From Streptomyces lydicus (GTDB lineage Bacteria > Actinomycetota > Actinomycetes > Streptomycetales > Streptomycetaceae): a stretch of DNA of 64,000 nt. Shown here one piece after another: positions 18,447 to 28,143 of this stretch. The stretch is taken from the NCBI RefSeq assembly GCF_000717345.1, contig NZ_JNZA01000006.1:62001-126000 (forward strand), read 5' to 3'. The position numbers and the translations under genes were made by a program. Under the pieces are notes generated by a model. It had not been told where the DNA came from. It saw only the letters and a program-made list of their open reading frames with translations, and made no database searches. The first letter of the stretch is position 1. Each line of letters opens with the position of its first letter.

Positions 18447-19454
18447 TCACCGCCGCCGCAGGGACGGCTCCGTCAGGGACGGGGGGAGGTAGTAGAGGTC
18501 GGCGCGGTTGAGGTCGGTGCCCGGGGGGACGATGGCGTCGATGCGGTCGAGGGTGGCGGCGTCGAGGGTGGTTCCGGCGCCCTCCAGGAGGCTTTCGAGC
18601 TGGTCGTGGGTGCGCGGGCCGATGATCACGGAGGTCACCGCGGGGTGGGAGCGGACGAACGCGGTGGCCAGGTGGGGGAGGGTGAGGCCCGCCTCGGCGG
18701 CGACCTTCGACAGTGCGGTGACCGCCTCCGCCTTACGGGCGTTCTCCGGGATCGAGAGGTCGAACTTCTGGCTCTCCAGGCCGGCCCGTGAGCTGGCCGA
18801 GAGGTCGCGTCCGGAGAGCCAGCCGGCGCTGAGCGGGCCCCAGGTCAGCACGCCCATCCCGTACTTCTGCGCGGTCGGCAGCACCGAGCCCTCGATGCCG
18901 CGGGCCAGCATCGAGTACGGCGGCTGCTCGGTGCGGAAGCGGACGTGACCGCGGCGCTCGGCGGTCCACTGGGCCTCGACGAGCTGCTCGGCGGGGAAGG
19001 TGGAGGTGCCGATGGCCCGCACCTTGCCGGAGCGCACGAGGTCGGACAGCGCGGAAAGCGTCTCGTCGATGTCGGTGGCCGGGTCCGGGCGGTGCACCTG
19101 GTAGACGTCGATGTGATCGGTGCCGAGACGGCGCAGGCTGTCCTCCACCGCGCGGACGATCCACCGCCGCGAATTGCCGCCGTGGTTGGCGTCCGGGCCC
19201 ATCGGGTTGAAGAACTTGGTGGCCAGGACGACGTCCTCGCGGCGCCCCTTCAGCGCCTTGCCGACGATCTCCTCGGACTCGCCGCCCGCGTACACGTCGG
19301 CGGTGTCCACGAGGTTGATGCCGGCGTCCAGCGCACGGTGGATGATCCGTACGCAGTCGTCGTGGTCGGTGTTGCCCCAGGCGCCGAACATCATCGCGCC
19401 CAGCGCGAACTCGCTGACCGAGATGCCGGTGCCGCCGAGGATCCTGCGCTGCAT
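18447..19454 (-). CDS. Aldo/keto reductase
   Basis: The ATG at 19454 (GGGAGC upstream) gives 335 residues beginning MQRRILGGTGISVSEFALGAMMFG. Family markers are DTADVYAGGESEEIVGKALKGRR with catalytic Asp and Tyr, the Lys in VLATKFFNP, the HRPDPATDIDETLSALSDLVRSGKVRAIGTS strand, and a C-terminal NADP-binding segment ending IIGPRTHDQLES. It should reduce aldehydes or ketones with NADPH in the cytoplasm. It diverges, over 155 bp, from a MmyB-type regulator that probably controls it. Confidence 0.92.
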   Translation of the reverse strand: MQRRILGGTGISVSEFALGAMMFGAWGNTDHDDCVRIIHRALDAGINLVDTADVYAGGESEEIVGKALKGRREDVVLATKFFNPMGPDANHGGNSRRWIVRAVEDSLRRLGTDHIDVYQVHRPDPATDIDETLSALSDLVRSGKVRAIGTSTFPAEQLVEAQWTAERRGHVRFRTEQPPYSMLARGIEGSVLPTAQKYGMGVLTWGPLSAGWLSGRDLSASSRAGLESQKFDLSIPENARKAEAVTALSKVAAEAGLTLPHLATAFVRSHPAVTSVIIGPRTHDQLESLLEGAGTTLDAATLDRIDAIVPPGTDLNRADLYYLPPSLTEPSLRRR

Positions 19455-19609
19455 GAGCTGCTCCCTGTTCGTCCCGCGATCTGCCGGGGCCTGGTCGGGC
19501 GCCCCGGGTGTGCGCACCACCCTGCGGCGCCCGCGGGGAGCGGACCAGGCCCGTCGCAGCCTGGGTCCGGCGGAACCACCCGACCGGCGGGCCGCCGCAT
19601 ACTGGACGG

Positions 19610-20506
19610 ATGCTGCACGCGGAAATCGAGATCAGCTCGTTCCTCAAGGCGCGCCGCGCCGCGCTCGACCCGGCCGACCTCGGCCTGCCCGGCGGGGTCA
19701 CCCGGCGGCGGGTGCGTGGCCTGCGGCGCGAGGAGGTCGCCCAGCTCGCCGGCATCAGCGTCGACTACTACACCCGGATCGAACAGGGCCGGGCGCACGC
19801 CATCTCCGACTCGGTGCTCGACGCGATCGCGCGGGCGCTGCGGCTGACCGCGGGTGAGGTGACGTATCTGCGCAACATCGCCGTGCCGCGGCGGCGCGGC
19901 GCGGCGGACTGCTGCGCCCCCGGCGCCGTCCCCGGCCAGACCGTGCGCCCCGAGATCCGGCAGCTGCTGGACGCGATGGAGAGCACCGTGCCGGCCCTCG
20001 TCGTCGGCCGTGGCCTGGACATCCTGGCGTGGAACCGGCTCGGCGGCCGGGTCGCCTTCGACCTGGAGGCCGTCGCCCCGGACCGGCGGAACACCGCGCT
20101 GCTGGTGTTCCTCGACCCGGCGGCCCGGGCGCTGCACCCGGAGTGGGAGGACAAGGCCGAGGAGGTCGTCGGCAACCTGCGTGCCGAGAGCGGCCGGCAC
20201 CCCGAGGACCCGCGCATCTGCGAGGTGGTCAACGAACTGCTGGTGCGCAGTGCGGACTTCAAGCGGCTGTGGGCGGCGCAGTCGGTGCACGAGTGCCTGC
20301 GCGGCACCAAGCGGATCCTGCATCCGGACGTCGGCGAGCTCGTCATCACCTTCGAGAGCTTCCGGCTGGGCGCCGACGAGGACCAGGCCCTGGTGACGTA
20401 CAGCGCCCCGCGCGGTTCGGAGACGGAGCGCCGGCTGCGGGAGCTGGCGGCCCTGCCGGAGGTGACCACGGCCCGGGCCGGGGCCGCCCCGGCCGGCGTG
20501 GCCTAG
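19610..20506 (+). CDS. XRE-family regulator with MmyB-like ligand domain
   Basis: The ATG at 19610 gives 298 residues. The N-terminal helix-turn-helix (about 8-80) shows RRVRGLRREEVAQLAGISVDYYTRIEQGRA, diagnostic of this subfamily. The C-terminal domain (about 110-285) is MmyB-like, with LDILAWNRLGG, a proposed fatty-acid or small-ligand pocket, and VHECLRGTKRILHPDVGELVITFESF. These genes regularly sit divergent to short-chain or aldo/keto reductases, as here. It probably represses both transcripts from the shared 155-bp region. Confidence 0.92.
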   Translation: MLHAEIEISSFLKARRAALDPADLGLPGGVTRRRVRGLRREEVAQLAGISVDYYTRIEQGRAHAISDSVLDAIARALRLTAGEVTYLRNIAVPRRRGAADCCAPGAVPGQTVRPEIRQLLDAMESTVPALVVGRGLDILAWNRLGGRVAFDLEAVAPDRRNTALLVFLDPAARALHPEWEDKAEEVVGNLRAESGRHPEDPRICEVVNELLVRSADFKRLWAAQSVHECLRGTKRILHPDVGELVITFESFRLGADEDQALVTYSAPRGSETERRLRELAALPEVTTARAGAAPAGVA

Positions 20507-20565
20507 CGGGAGGTCCGGGCGGGCGCCGGGTGGGCGCCGCATCGTGGCGGCGGGGCGCCGGCGCG

Positions 20566-21390
20566 CTATCCCCGTGGGGCCAGCGCCTCCCAGCGCACGG
20601 TGACCTCGCCCTGGCGCCGCCGCCGCGGGTCGCCGGCCAGCGGCCAGTCGGTGGCCAGCGCCGCCACCGCCGCGCGCCACCGCTGGCGGGCGCCGAGCGC
20701 GCCCAGGGGGGCGGCCGCGGCCCAGGCACGGTCGAAGTCCCGCAGGAAGGCGTGCACCGGCTCGCCCGGCACATTGCGGTGAATGAGCGCCTTGGGAAGG
20801 CGTTCGGCCAGGTCGGAGGGGGTGTGCAGGGAGCCGAGCCGGGCCGCGAAGGTGACCGTACGGGGTCCTTCGGGGCCGAGCGCGACCCAGACGTGCCGCC
20901 GGCCGATCTCGTCGCAGGTGCCCTCCACCAGCAGCCCGCCCGGCGCCAGGCGTGCGCACAGCCGCCGCCAGACCGCGGTCACCTCGTTCTCGTCGTACTG
21001 CCGCAGCACGTTCGCCGCCCGGATGAGGACCGGTGCCCGGCCGCGCGCGCCCGGCAGCGGCACCTCGAAGCCGCCGTGCAGGAAGTCCAGCCCCGGCCTG
21101 CCGTACGGGCGGGCCGCCTCGACCCGCGCCGGGTCGATCTCGACGCCGACCACGCGGGCGTCCGGCCGGACGGTGCGCAGCCGGCCCAGCAGCTCCACCG
21201 CGGTCCAGGGCGCGGCGCCGTAGCCGAGGTCGACCGCGACGGGGTCGGCGGCGCGGCGCAGTTCGGCGCCGTGTTCGGCGGCTATCCAGCGGTCCATGCG
21301 GCGCAGCCGGTTGGGGTTGGTGGTGCCCCGGGTGGCGTTGCCGACGGGCCGGGACGGCGCGGCGGGGACGGACGAGGGGCGGCGGGGCAT
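20566..21390 (-). CDS. Class I SAM-dependent methyltransferase
   Basis: The ATG at 21390 gives 274 residues; the frame is open upstream, but that part runs into the mshA promoter. Motif I reads VAVDLGYGAAPWTAVELL, followed by the acidic loop VVGVEIDPARVEAA. PVLIRAANVLRQYDENEV and LAPGGLLVEGTCDEIGRR are motif IV/post-motif regions. It is divergent from mshA, an arrangement I recall as common in Streptomyces, but no link to mycothiol is established. Substrate unknown. Confidence 0.8.
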   Translation of the reverse strand: MPRRPSSVPAAPSRPVGNATRGTTNPNRLRRMDRWIAAEHGAELRRAADPVAVDLGYGAAPWTAVELLGRLRTVRPDARVVGVEIDPARVEAARPYGRPGLDFLHGGFEVPLPGARGRAPVLIRAANVLRQYDENEVTAVWRRLCARLAPGGLLVEGTCDEIGRRHVWVALGPEGPRTVTFAARLGSLHTPSDLAERLPKALIHRNVPGEPVHAFLRDFDRAWAAAAPLGALGARQRWRAAVAALATDWPLAGDPRRRRQGEVTVRWEALAPRG

Positions 21391-21554
21391 GGCTTCGAGA
21401 GTATGGGGTCGGCGGCCGGACCCCGCACCCGAGCGCCGGCCGCAGGTCACGCTTTGGCAAAGTACCCGGACGGCGCGCCGTACGGAAATGGATGGCCGGG
21501 GTCGGTTGTTGCAGGGGTTCGGGGCGTGCCGGCCCCGGTAGGAGGTAGCTCGAC

Positions 21555-22925
21555 GTGAGCCCATATGTGTCCCGGCTCCGCAGCCGTCCCCATGGCCCGT
21601 TCCCGGGGCCTTCCCGGCTGCGCCTGCCCGGCGGCGCGCGCCGCCCCCGGCGGGTGGCGATGCTGAGCGTGCACACCTCCCCGCTGCACCAGCCGGGCAC
21701 CGGCGACGCCGGCGGCATGAACGTGTACATCGTCGAGCTGGCCCGCAAGCTCGCCTCGCTCAACATCGAGGTGGAGATCTTCACCCGCGCCACCACCGGC
21801 ACCCTCCCGCCCGCCGTCGAGCTCGCCCCCGGCGTCCTCGTACGGCATGTGGACGCCGGCCCGTACGAGGGCCTGGCCAAGGAGGAGCTGCCCGCCCAGC
21901 TGTGCGCCTTCACGCACGGCGTGATGCAGGCGTGGGCCGGCCACCGCCCGGGCTACTACGACCTGGTGCACTCCCACTACTGGCTCTCCGGGCACGTCGG
22001 CTGGCTGGCCGCCGAGCGCTGGGGCGTCCCGCTGGTGCACGCCATGCACACGATGGCGAAGGTCAAGAACGCCGCGCTGGCCGTCGGTGACACCCCCGAG
22101 CCGGCCGCCCGCGTCATCGGCGAGACCCAGGTCGTGCGGGCCTCGGACCGCCTGATAGCCAACACCGCCGAGGAGGCCGAGGAGCTCGTACGGCACTACG
22201 AGGCGGAGCGCGACAAGGTCGCCGTCGTCCACCCCGGCGTCAACCTCGACCGCTTCCGGCCCTCGGGCGGCGAGGTCCCCGAGAGCCGGGCCGCGGCCCG
22301 CGCCCGCCTGGGGCTGCCGCAGGACGCGGTGATCCCGCTCTTCGCCGGGCGGATACAGCCGCTCAAGGCCCCCGACATCCTGCTGCGCGCGGTGGCCGCC
22401 CTGCTGGCCGAGGACCCCTCGCTGCGCTCCCGGCTGGTCGTGCCCGTGGTCGGCGGACCCAGCGGCAGCGGTCTGGCCAAGCCCGAGGGCCTGCAGAAGC
22501 TGGCCGCCCGGCTCGGCATCGCGGACCTGGTGCAGTTCCGCCCGCCGGTCGGTCAGGAGCAGCTCGCCGACTGGTACCGCGCCGCGTCCGTGCTGGTCAT
22601 GCCCTCGTACAGCGAGTCCTTCGGGCTGGTGGCCATCGAGGCGCAGGCGTGCGGGACGCCGGTCGTGGCGGCCGCGGTCGGCGGCCTGCCGGTGGCCGTG
22701 CGCGACGGCGTCAGCGGCTTCCTGGTCGCCGGCCACGACCCGGCCGACTACGCCCGCGCCCTGCGGCGGTTCGTCGACGACCCGGCGCTCGCCACCCGTA
22801 TGGGCACCGACGCCGCCCGGCACGCCCAGTCGTTCGGCTGGGACACCGCCGCCGCCGCGACCGGCGAGGTCTACACCGCGGCGATGCAGGAGCGGCGGCG
22901 TCACCTACGATCGGCGCATGGCTGA
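21555..22925 (+). CDS. mshA: D-inositol-3-phosphate glycosyltransferase
   Basis: This 456-residue GT4 glycosyltransferase begins at a GTG preceded by AGGAGGT. After an Arg/Pro-rich extension, the N-terminal Rossmann domain starts [33 protein letters not shown], the MshA fingerprint. The C-terminal domain has [19 protein letters not shown] and the nucleotide-sugar motif [30 protein letters not shown] with the paired glutamates. It transfers GlcNAc from UDP-GlcNAc to inositol 3-phosphate, the first committed step of mycothiol synthesis. It overlaps the downstream YbjN gene by 8 bp. Confidence 0.97.
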   Translation: MSPYVSRLRSRPHGPFPGPSRLRLPGGARRPRRVAMLSVHTSPLHQPGTGDAGGMNVYIVELARKLASLNIEVEIFTRATTGTLPPAVELAPGVLVRHVDAGPYEGLAKEELPAQLCAFTHGVMQAWAGHRPGYYDLVHSHYWLSGHVGWLAAERWGVPLVHAMHTMAKVKNAALAVGDTPEPAARVIGETQVVRASDRLIANTAEEAEELVRHYEAERDKVAVVHPGVNLDRFRPSGGEVPESRAAARARLGLPQDAVIPLFAGRIQPLKAPDILLRAVAALLAEDPSLRSRLVVPVVGGPSGSGLAKPEGLQKLAARLGIADLVQFRPPVGQEQLADWYRAASVLVMPSYSESFGLVAIEAQACGTPVVAAAVGGLPVAVRDGVSGFLVAGHDPADYARALRRFVDDPALATRMGTDAARHAQSFGWDTAAAATGEVYTAAMQERRRHLRSAHG

Positions 22926-23418
22926 CGATCCGCGACAGGTGATCGAGACGGCGCTGGACGACGCGGGTCTCGCATGGGAATCCCCCTCCGACGGCGCGTA
23001 CGTCGTCACGCTGCCGGGCACCCGCAAACTCTCCACGACCTGCTCCCTCCGCGTCGGCAGGCACTCCCTCTCCGTCAACGCCTTCGTCGTGCGCCGCCCC
23101 GACGAGAACCACGAGGCGGTGCACCGCTGGCTCCTCGAACGCAACACCCGCCTCTACGGCGTCAGTTACGCGATCGACAAGCTCGGCGACATCTACCTCG
23201 TCGGCAAGCTCCCGCTCGCCGCCGTCACCCCCGACGAGCTCGACCGGCTGCTCGGCACCGTCCTGGAGAACGCCGACGGCAGCTTCAACACCCTCCTGGA
23301 GATGGGCTTCGCCGGCGCCATCCGCAAGGAGTACGCCTGGCGGGTCTCGCGCGGGGAGTCCACCCGCAACCTGGCGGCGTTCGAGCGCCTGACGCGGGAC
23401 GACGCCCCCGAGGCGTAG
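22918..23418 (+). CDS. YbjN-domain protein
   Basis: This 166-residue protein overlaps the mshA stop codon by 8 bp and is probably translationally coupled to it. It has the YbjN fold seen in sensory-transduction or chaperone-like proteins: a start helix [16 protein letters not shown], strands [37 protein letters not shown], and the helical tail [21 protein letters not shown]. Cytoplasmic, with no catalytic motif. The mshA-ybjN pairing is conserved in actinomycetes as far as I recall, but its meaning is unclear. Confidence 0.85.
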   Translation: MADDPRQVIETALDDAGLAWESPSDGAYVVTLPGTRKLSTTCSLRVGRHSLSVNAFVVRRPDENHEAVHRWLLERNTRLYGVSYAIDKLGDIYLVGKLPLAAVTPDELDRLLGTVLENADGSFNTLLEMGFAGAIRKEYAWRVSRGESTRNLAAFERLTRDDAPEA

Positions 23419-23506
23419 CCTCCCTCGGCCCTGTTGCGGAAACGGCAACAAGGTTTGCCTCCTTCTTCCTCCTGGGCGCATCGTCGGCGCCAGGAGGTGG
23501 TCAACG

Positions 23507-24445
23507 ATGGAGGAAGACGCACCGGACGTACTGGTCGTCGGGGCCGGGGCCGCCGGGCTGAACGCCGCGCTCGTCCTGGCCAGGGTCCGCCGCCGGGTGC
23601 TGGTGGCCGGCTGGGGCGAACCGCGCAACGCGCCCGCGGAGCAGGTGCACGGGTTCCTCTCCCGGGACGGCATGCCCCCGGCGGAACTCCTCGCCGCGGG
23701 ACGCGCGGAGGTCGAGCGGTACGGCGGCCGGGTCGTCACGGGCGAGGTCCGCGCACTGCGCCGCGGCACCGGCCAGGAGGGCGGCTTCGAGGCCGACCTG
23801 GCCGGCCGCACGGTCCGGGCCCGGCGGGTGATCGTGGCGACCGGGATGCACGACGAGCTGCCCGACCTGCCCGGTCTGCGGGAGCACTGGGCACGCGAGG
23901 TGCTGCACTGCCCGTACTGCCACGGCTGGGAGGTCCGCGACCGGCCGCTCGGCGTGCTCGCCCCGGCCGGACACGAGCAGCGGGCGGTCCACCAGGCGCT
24001 GCTGGTCCGGCAGTTGACGGACGACGTGGTGTTCTTCGGCGAGGCGCCGGACGACACCGCCCGCGCCGCACTGACCGCCAGCGGCGTACGGATCGAGGCC
24101 CGCGCGGCCACCGGCCTGGTGGCCGAGGACGGCGCGCTGCGCGGCGTACGGCTGGCCGACGGGAGCGTCGTGCCGCGCGCCGCGCTCTTCGTGCCCGCCC
24201 GGCCGGTGCCCCACGACGCGCTGCTCACCGCCCTGGGCTGCGAACGGGACGCGTCGGGCCTGGTCCCTGTCGACCCCGCCGGCCGGACCGGCGTGCCGGG
24301 GGTGTGGGCGGCCGGCAACGTCGTCGACCCCACCGCCCAGGTGGTCGTCGCGGCCGCTGCCGGGGACCGGGCGGCCCGCGCGGTGAACCTGGACCTGATC
24401 GAGGAAGACCTGACGGAGAACGGACGACGGGAGCAGCAGCGATGA
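23507..24445 (+). CDS. Thioredoxin-reductase-like FAD oxidoreductase
   Basis: This 312-residue two-Rossmann-domain flavoprotein has the FAD-binding VLVVGAGAAGLNAALVLAR at residues 5-25, the GG/ATG motif VIVATGMHDELPDLPG, and a redox-active CPYC in HCPYCHGWEVRDRPLGVL. The closing GVPGVWAAGNVVDPTAQVVVAAAAGDRAA contacts FAD. GGAGGTG precedes the ATG. The sequence lacks an evident NADPH GxGxxA signature, as in the ferredoxin-dependent or gliotoxin/holomycin-oxidase-like branch of the family. It overlaps the next gene, a methyltransferase, by 4 bp, so redox and methylation are coupled in one operon. Confidence 0.88.
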   Translation: MEEDAPDVLVVGAGAAGLNAALVLARVRRRVLVAGWGEPRNAPAEQVHGFLSRDGMPPAELLAAGRAEVERYGGRVVTGEVRALRRGTGQEGGFEADLAGRTVRARRVIVATGMHDELPDLPGLREHWAREVLHCPYCHGWEVRDRPLGVLAPAGHEQRAVHQALLVRQLTDDVVFFGEAPDDTARAALTASGVRIEARAATGLVAEDGALRGVRLADGSVVPRAALFVPARPVPHDALLTALGCERDASGLVPVDPAGRTGVPGVWAAGNVVDPTAQVVVAAAAGDRAARAVNLDLIEEDLTENGRREQQR

Positions 24446-25350
24446 CCGGAACCCCGCACACGCACCGGCACGGCAACCACACGCACCCCCAGGACCACAA
24501 CCACGGCCACGACGACGACTTCGACTGGTCCGCGATGGCCGACCTGCTGGAACTGGAGGGCGAGACCCACAGCCCCTACGTCCGCCAGGCCCTGGCGGAA
24601 CTCACCCACCTGACCCCGCGCCGCGTCCTCGACATCGGCAGCGGCCCGGGCGTCGCGGCCTGCCGGATGGCCGAGGTCTTCCCGCAGGCCGAGGTCACCG
24701 CGGTGGACGGCACGCCGGAGCTGCTGGCCCGCGCCGAGGAACGGGCCGCCCGGCTCGGCGTACGGCTGCGGACCCGGCTGGCCGAGTTCCCCGCGGAACT
24801 CGACGGCCTGGGCCCGGCGGACCTGGTGTGGACCGGGCAGGTCGTGCACCACGTCGGCGACCAGCAGGAGGCGCTGCGCCGGCTGGCCGGGCTGCTGACG
24901 CCCGGCGGTGTGCTGGCCGTCGTCGAGGGCGGGCTGCCGCCCCGCTGGCTGCCCCGCGACCTCGGCTTCGGCCGCCCCGGCCTGCAGGAACGGCTCGACG
25001 CGGCGCAGGCCGACCGCTTCAGCCGGATGCGCGCCGAACTGCCCGGCTCGGTGCCGGTGGTCGAGGACTGGCCCGGCATGCTGCGGACCGCGGGACTCAC
25101 CGGCGTACGGAGCAGGACGTTCCTCATCGACCACCCCGCACCGCAGGCCCCGGGGCCGGAAAGCCCCGTACGGCTCTCGGCGCGGCAGTCCCTGGAGCGC
25201 TACCGCAACGGCCTTGCCGACCAGCTGGACGACGAGGACCTGCGGACCCTCGACCGGCTCCTGGACCCGGCCGACCCGGCGGGCGTCGACCGGCGCCCGG
25301 ACCTGTTCCTGCTGACCGCGAAGACCGTGCACTTCGGCACCGCGGCCTGA
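24442..25350 (+). CDS. SAM methyltransferase with His-rich N-terminus
   Basis: The 302-residue protein opens with a histidine-rich stretch: seven His among residues 6-23, ending in an Asp cluster, which could bind Ni or Zn. The methyltransferase domain follows with motif I VLDIGSGPGVAACRMAEVFP, VTAVDGTPELL, and motif IV DLVWTGQVVHHVGDQQEALRRLAGLLTPGGVLAVVEGG. The C-terminal part resembles small-molecule methyltransferases. Coupling to a TrxR-like flavoprotein suggests a thiol or a xenobiotic as substrate; this is inference. A perfect 28-bp palindrome downstream ends the unit. Confidence 0.85.
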   Translation: MTGTPHTHRHGNHTHPQDHNHGHDDDFDWSAMADLLELEGETHSPYVRQALAELTHLTPRRVLDIGSGPGVAACRMAEVFPQAEVTAVDGTPELLARAEERAARLGVRLRTRLAEFPAELDGLGPADLVWTGQVVHHVGDQQEALRRLAGLLTPGGVLAVVEGGLPPRWLPRDLGFGRPGLQERLDAAQADRFSRMRAELPGSVPVVEDWPGMLRTAGLTGVRSRTFLIDHPAPQAPGPESPVRLSARQSLERYRNGLADQLDDEDLRTLDRLLDPADPAGVDRRPDLFLLTAKTVHFGTAA

Positions 25351-25361
25351 CCACGGCACGC

Positions 25362-25389
25362 GCGGGGGTGGCCGGCCGGCCACCCCCGC
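25362..25389. terminator. Perfect 28-bp palindrome, bidirectional terminator
   Basis: GCGGGGGTGGCCGG is followed directly by its reverse complement, then ACCCTTTCCCC. It separates the convergent methyltransferase and esterase genes. The fully paired centre would open into a small loop in RNA. Confidence 0.75.
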
Positions 25390-25408
25390 ACCCTTTCCCC
25401 GCCGCCCC

Positions 25409-26731
25409 CTACGGCTCGACCCGCAGCTCCGGATACCGCCCCGGCAGCCCGGCCGGTAGCCCGTCGCCCCGCCCCCGCAGCCACCGGTCGAAGAACGCCG
25501 CGACACAGGCCCGCTCCGCCGCGATCGCCCGCGCCGGACGCACCGTCCCGACCGTCTCCACCACGCCCTTCCGCGGCAGGTGCAAGTCCCGTGCCAGCTG
25601 CGGAATCAGCGCCTGCGCGTCGGTGAAACCGGCGTGCCGGCCGCCGCGCAGGGTCAGATCCCGCAACCAGGTGCCCCGGCTGTGCCGCCACACCGCGTCC
25701 CAGGACGCCACCGTGTGACGGGTGTCCCCCTCCGACCCCATCAGCAGCAACGGCCGGTCCACGCCGTCGCGCCCGACCGTCGACGGGTTCGACGGATCGT
25801 CATCCCGCTGGGTGTAACCCATCACCCCGTCCATGTTCACCGCGGCCCTGATCCGCGGGTCGTCGTGCATCGCCTGCGCCGCCGTGAACCCACCGGCCGA
25901 CTGGCCGAACATCCCCGTCCGGCGCAGGTCCAGCGCGTCCCGCAGCCCGGCCGGCAGCGGGGAGCGGTCCCCCCGCTTCGCCAACTCGTCCAGTACGAAC
26001 CGGGTATCGGCCACCCGCACCCCGCTGACCTTCCGCAGCAGCTGCGTGATCCGTCCGGCCTTCTGCGCCTTGGTCAGCTCCGCCCGCATCACACTGCGCG
26101 CCACCCGCCCGCCCGGGAACTCCACGGCCGGCGCCTCATACGTGTGGTCGACGGTCACCACCGCGTATCCGCGGGAGGCCAGGTCGTCGCAGAGCGTGCT
26201 GCCGAACGAGCGGGGGTCCCCGGCGCCGGGGGAGTAGAGCACCACCGGGAGCCGCCCGGCCGCCACCGGCGCGCCCTCGTGCGCGGCGGTGAGCGTGGCC
26301 CCCCACGCGACCTTCCCCCGCGGCACCAGCTCCCCGAAGTTGTTCAGCGCGTCGAACGCGGTGGCCTCGCGCGCCGACATCTGCGGTGCGCGCGGGTACC
26401 GCCGCGCCTCGGCCCGCGCCGGATACCGGACGCTGACCATCAGCTCCCGGCGCGCCCGTCCGCCGACCCACGGGTCGGGCCGCCCGCGGTCCACCAGACG
26501 GAGCGAGACCGTACCGACGGGATACCGCCCGCCGGGCACCGGCAGCGTCAGCCGCACCGGCTGCCTGCCGGTGGCCGCCGCATGCGACGGACCGGACGCC
26601 GACCCGCCCGCCCGCGCCGCGTCCGGCGCACACCCCGCCAGTGCCGGCGCCGCGACCAGCGCCCCCGCCAGCACCAGCGCCCCGGCCAGCACCTCCCGCC
26701 GCGCCCCGCGATCCCCCGCACCCTCCGCCAT
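25409..26731 (-). CDS. Lipoprotein alpha/beta hydrolase (PAF-acetylhydrolase-like)
   Basis: The ATG at 26731 gives 440 residues; the long open frame upstream has no ribosome-binding site and low coding quality. A twin-arginine-like RGARREVLAGALVLAG signal leads to lipobox LAGC near residue 33. The hydrolase core contains PVVLYSPGAGDPRSFGSTLCDDLASRGYAVVTVDH and the nucleophile elbow GQSAGG. A later GGRHAGFTDAQ may supply the catalytic His. This matches the platelet-activating-factor acetylhydrolase/chlorophyllase branch, acting on esters at the cell surface. Substrate unknown. Confidence 0.85.
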   Translation of the reverse strand: MAEGAGDRGARREVLAGALVLAGALVAAPALAGCAPDAARAGGSASGPSHAAATGRQPVRLTLPVPGGRYPVGTVSLRLVDRGRPDPWVGGRARRELMVSVRYPARAEARRYPRAPQMSAREATAFDALNNFGELVPRGKVAWGATLTAAHEGAPVAAGRLPVVLYSPGAGDPRSFGSTLCDDLASRGYAVVTVDHTYEAPAVEFPGGRVARSVMRAELTKAQKAGRITQLLRKVSGVRVADTRFVLDELAKRGDRSPLPAGLRDALDLRRTGMFGQSAGGFTAAQAMHDDPRIRAAVNMDGVMGYTQRDDDPSNPSTVGRDGVDRPLLLMGSEGDTRHTVASWDAVWRHSRGTWLRDLTLRGGRHAGFTDAQALIPQLARDLHLPRKGVVETVGTVRPARAIAAERACVAAFFDRWLRGRGDGLPAGLPGRYPELRVEP

Positions 26732-27423
26732 GACGCACTCCCCGTCGTCCTCGCAGGTCACCATCACGGCCCCGTCGGCCGCCCCTCCAGCCTCACGGCC
26801 CCGCCGCCCCGGATCGACCGTGCCACCTCCCCAACTGAGGGTGTGGCCAGCACGAACCCCGTCAGCGCTTGCCTGTGGAGGCTCGGGTGCTCTCGATGGT
26901 GGGGTTAGCGGCCCCCGTGCCTGGCCCGGCTGGGGGTCGACACCGCCAGGGACGCCGCCTTCGCCCAGTGTTGGCCACGTCGTGGCTGAGATCGGGGGGT
27001 AATCACTCGGGTGAGCGATGGGGAATGAGCCGTGGCTCTGGGGCAGGTGCCCGGGGTCCGCTGCCTCCGGTGGGCTGGCTGAGAGGGAAAAGGCGTCAGA
27101 CAGGTGGAACGCGGGACGGGGGGTGACGCCTGGTGGCTGCTGCGCGGGCCCCTGGCTTTTGTGCTGGACGGAAGCGATGAGGCGATCTTTTCGCTGCCTT
27201 GGTGGGTTTCCGGCCATCGGGTGGTGTTCGAGTGAGGGCGGACGCGGCTGCGGACAGGTTGTTCCTGCGGGCGCCCGTTGCCCGTCCGCCGCGCGGTCGC
27301 CGGCGGCCCTTCACAGGGTGGGCTGCTTGGGCAGGCTGTCGCGCCGGGGGTGGACTTTCCGGCGGTCGTGGCGCGCGTCCAGGCCCATCGTTTGTGTTCG
27401 TCGACTCCGCGAGAGGATCCCTC
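26732..27423. other. Intergenic region without recognised gene
   Basis: This 692-bp stretch lies between divergent esterase and small secreted-protein genes. Several frames stay open because of GC bias, but none has a ribosome-binding site with family-like sequence. Base composition drifts lower in GC toward 27000-27420. The promoter of the 27424 gene must lie near its right end. Confidence 0.5.
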
Positions 27424-27900
27424 ATGTCGGTCCGAAAGTCGTCTCTTCCCATGCTCTTGGGCGCTTCGTTGCTGGTCGCCGGTGCGCTGTCGACGTCGGC
27501 CACTACGGCCAGCGCGGCGCCGGTGCCGGGGGCGGCGAAAGTCTGTTCCATCGAGGACTTCCGCACGGATGACGGTATGAAGCAGATGAGCTCAAAGGTT
27601 GAGTTGTGCGCGTTCTCTGACGGTGAGAAGTTGCAGTGGGGGCTGGCATCGGCGAGGTGCTTCATCTCAAACCCGTTCTCTCCGTGGAGTGAGCTCCCCG
27701 AGTGCAGCGTGATGTCGTCGTATCTACTCAGCGTGTCCAAGGACGGCGTCCCGTTGGATGTAAGGGAGCTGCGCTACGCGGGACCTGGCACCTACCGCTT
27801 CACTGTGCACCTGCAAGTCAAAGGCCAGTCGTCGAGCGGTGACGTCGACACCTGGGTCGACGGTAAGCCCACGTACACGCTGAACCTCACCACGTCGTAG
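27424..27900 (+). CDS. Secreted hypothetical protein, four cysteines
   Basis: The ATG at 27424 follows GAGAGGA and gives 158 residues. A signal peptide spans about residues 1-36 (ends TASAAPVPGAA). The mature domain of ~120 residues contains four cysteines (VCSIEDF, ELCAFS, ARCFIS, PECSVM), enough for two disulfides, and a beta-rich C-terminal part ending YTLNLTTS. Lower GC at third positions than its neighbours suggests acquisition. I do not recognise a family. It is an orphan, with a long upstream gap and no operon partner. Confidence 0.65.
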   Translation: MSVRKSSLPMLLGASLLVAGALSTSATTASAAPVPGAAKVCSIEDFRTDDGMKQMSSKVELCAFSDGEKLQWGLASARCFISNPFSPWSELPECSVMSSYLLSVSKDGVPLDVRELRYAGPGTYRFTVHLQVKGQSSSGDVDTWVDGKPTYTLNLTTS

Positions 27901-28143
27901 GAAACGACGAGCCCGTCCTGTCGGGGACAGTACCCACAACGGATGCGGGAGCGGCTAGAGGTGCCGTCCTCCAGAGCTGATCGGCCTCCTCGGAGTAGCT
28001 CATCACTGGGCGATGCAGACAGGCACCGCACAGTGATGGGCGCGCTGCCACACTCAGCGAGTGAGGCTCCCGCATTGATCTTCAAGTCAGCCTCCGCTAC
28101 CCAGCGGACCACCTCTGATGCTCAGCCGGGCCAACTCAACCCC

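Noticed and set aside
27018..27572. A 184-residue rightward frame upstream of the secreted protein
   Set aside because: It is mostly Gly/Arg low-information sequence, overlaps the signal-peptide gene in another frame and lacks a ribosome-binding site.
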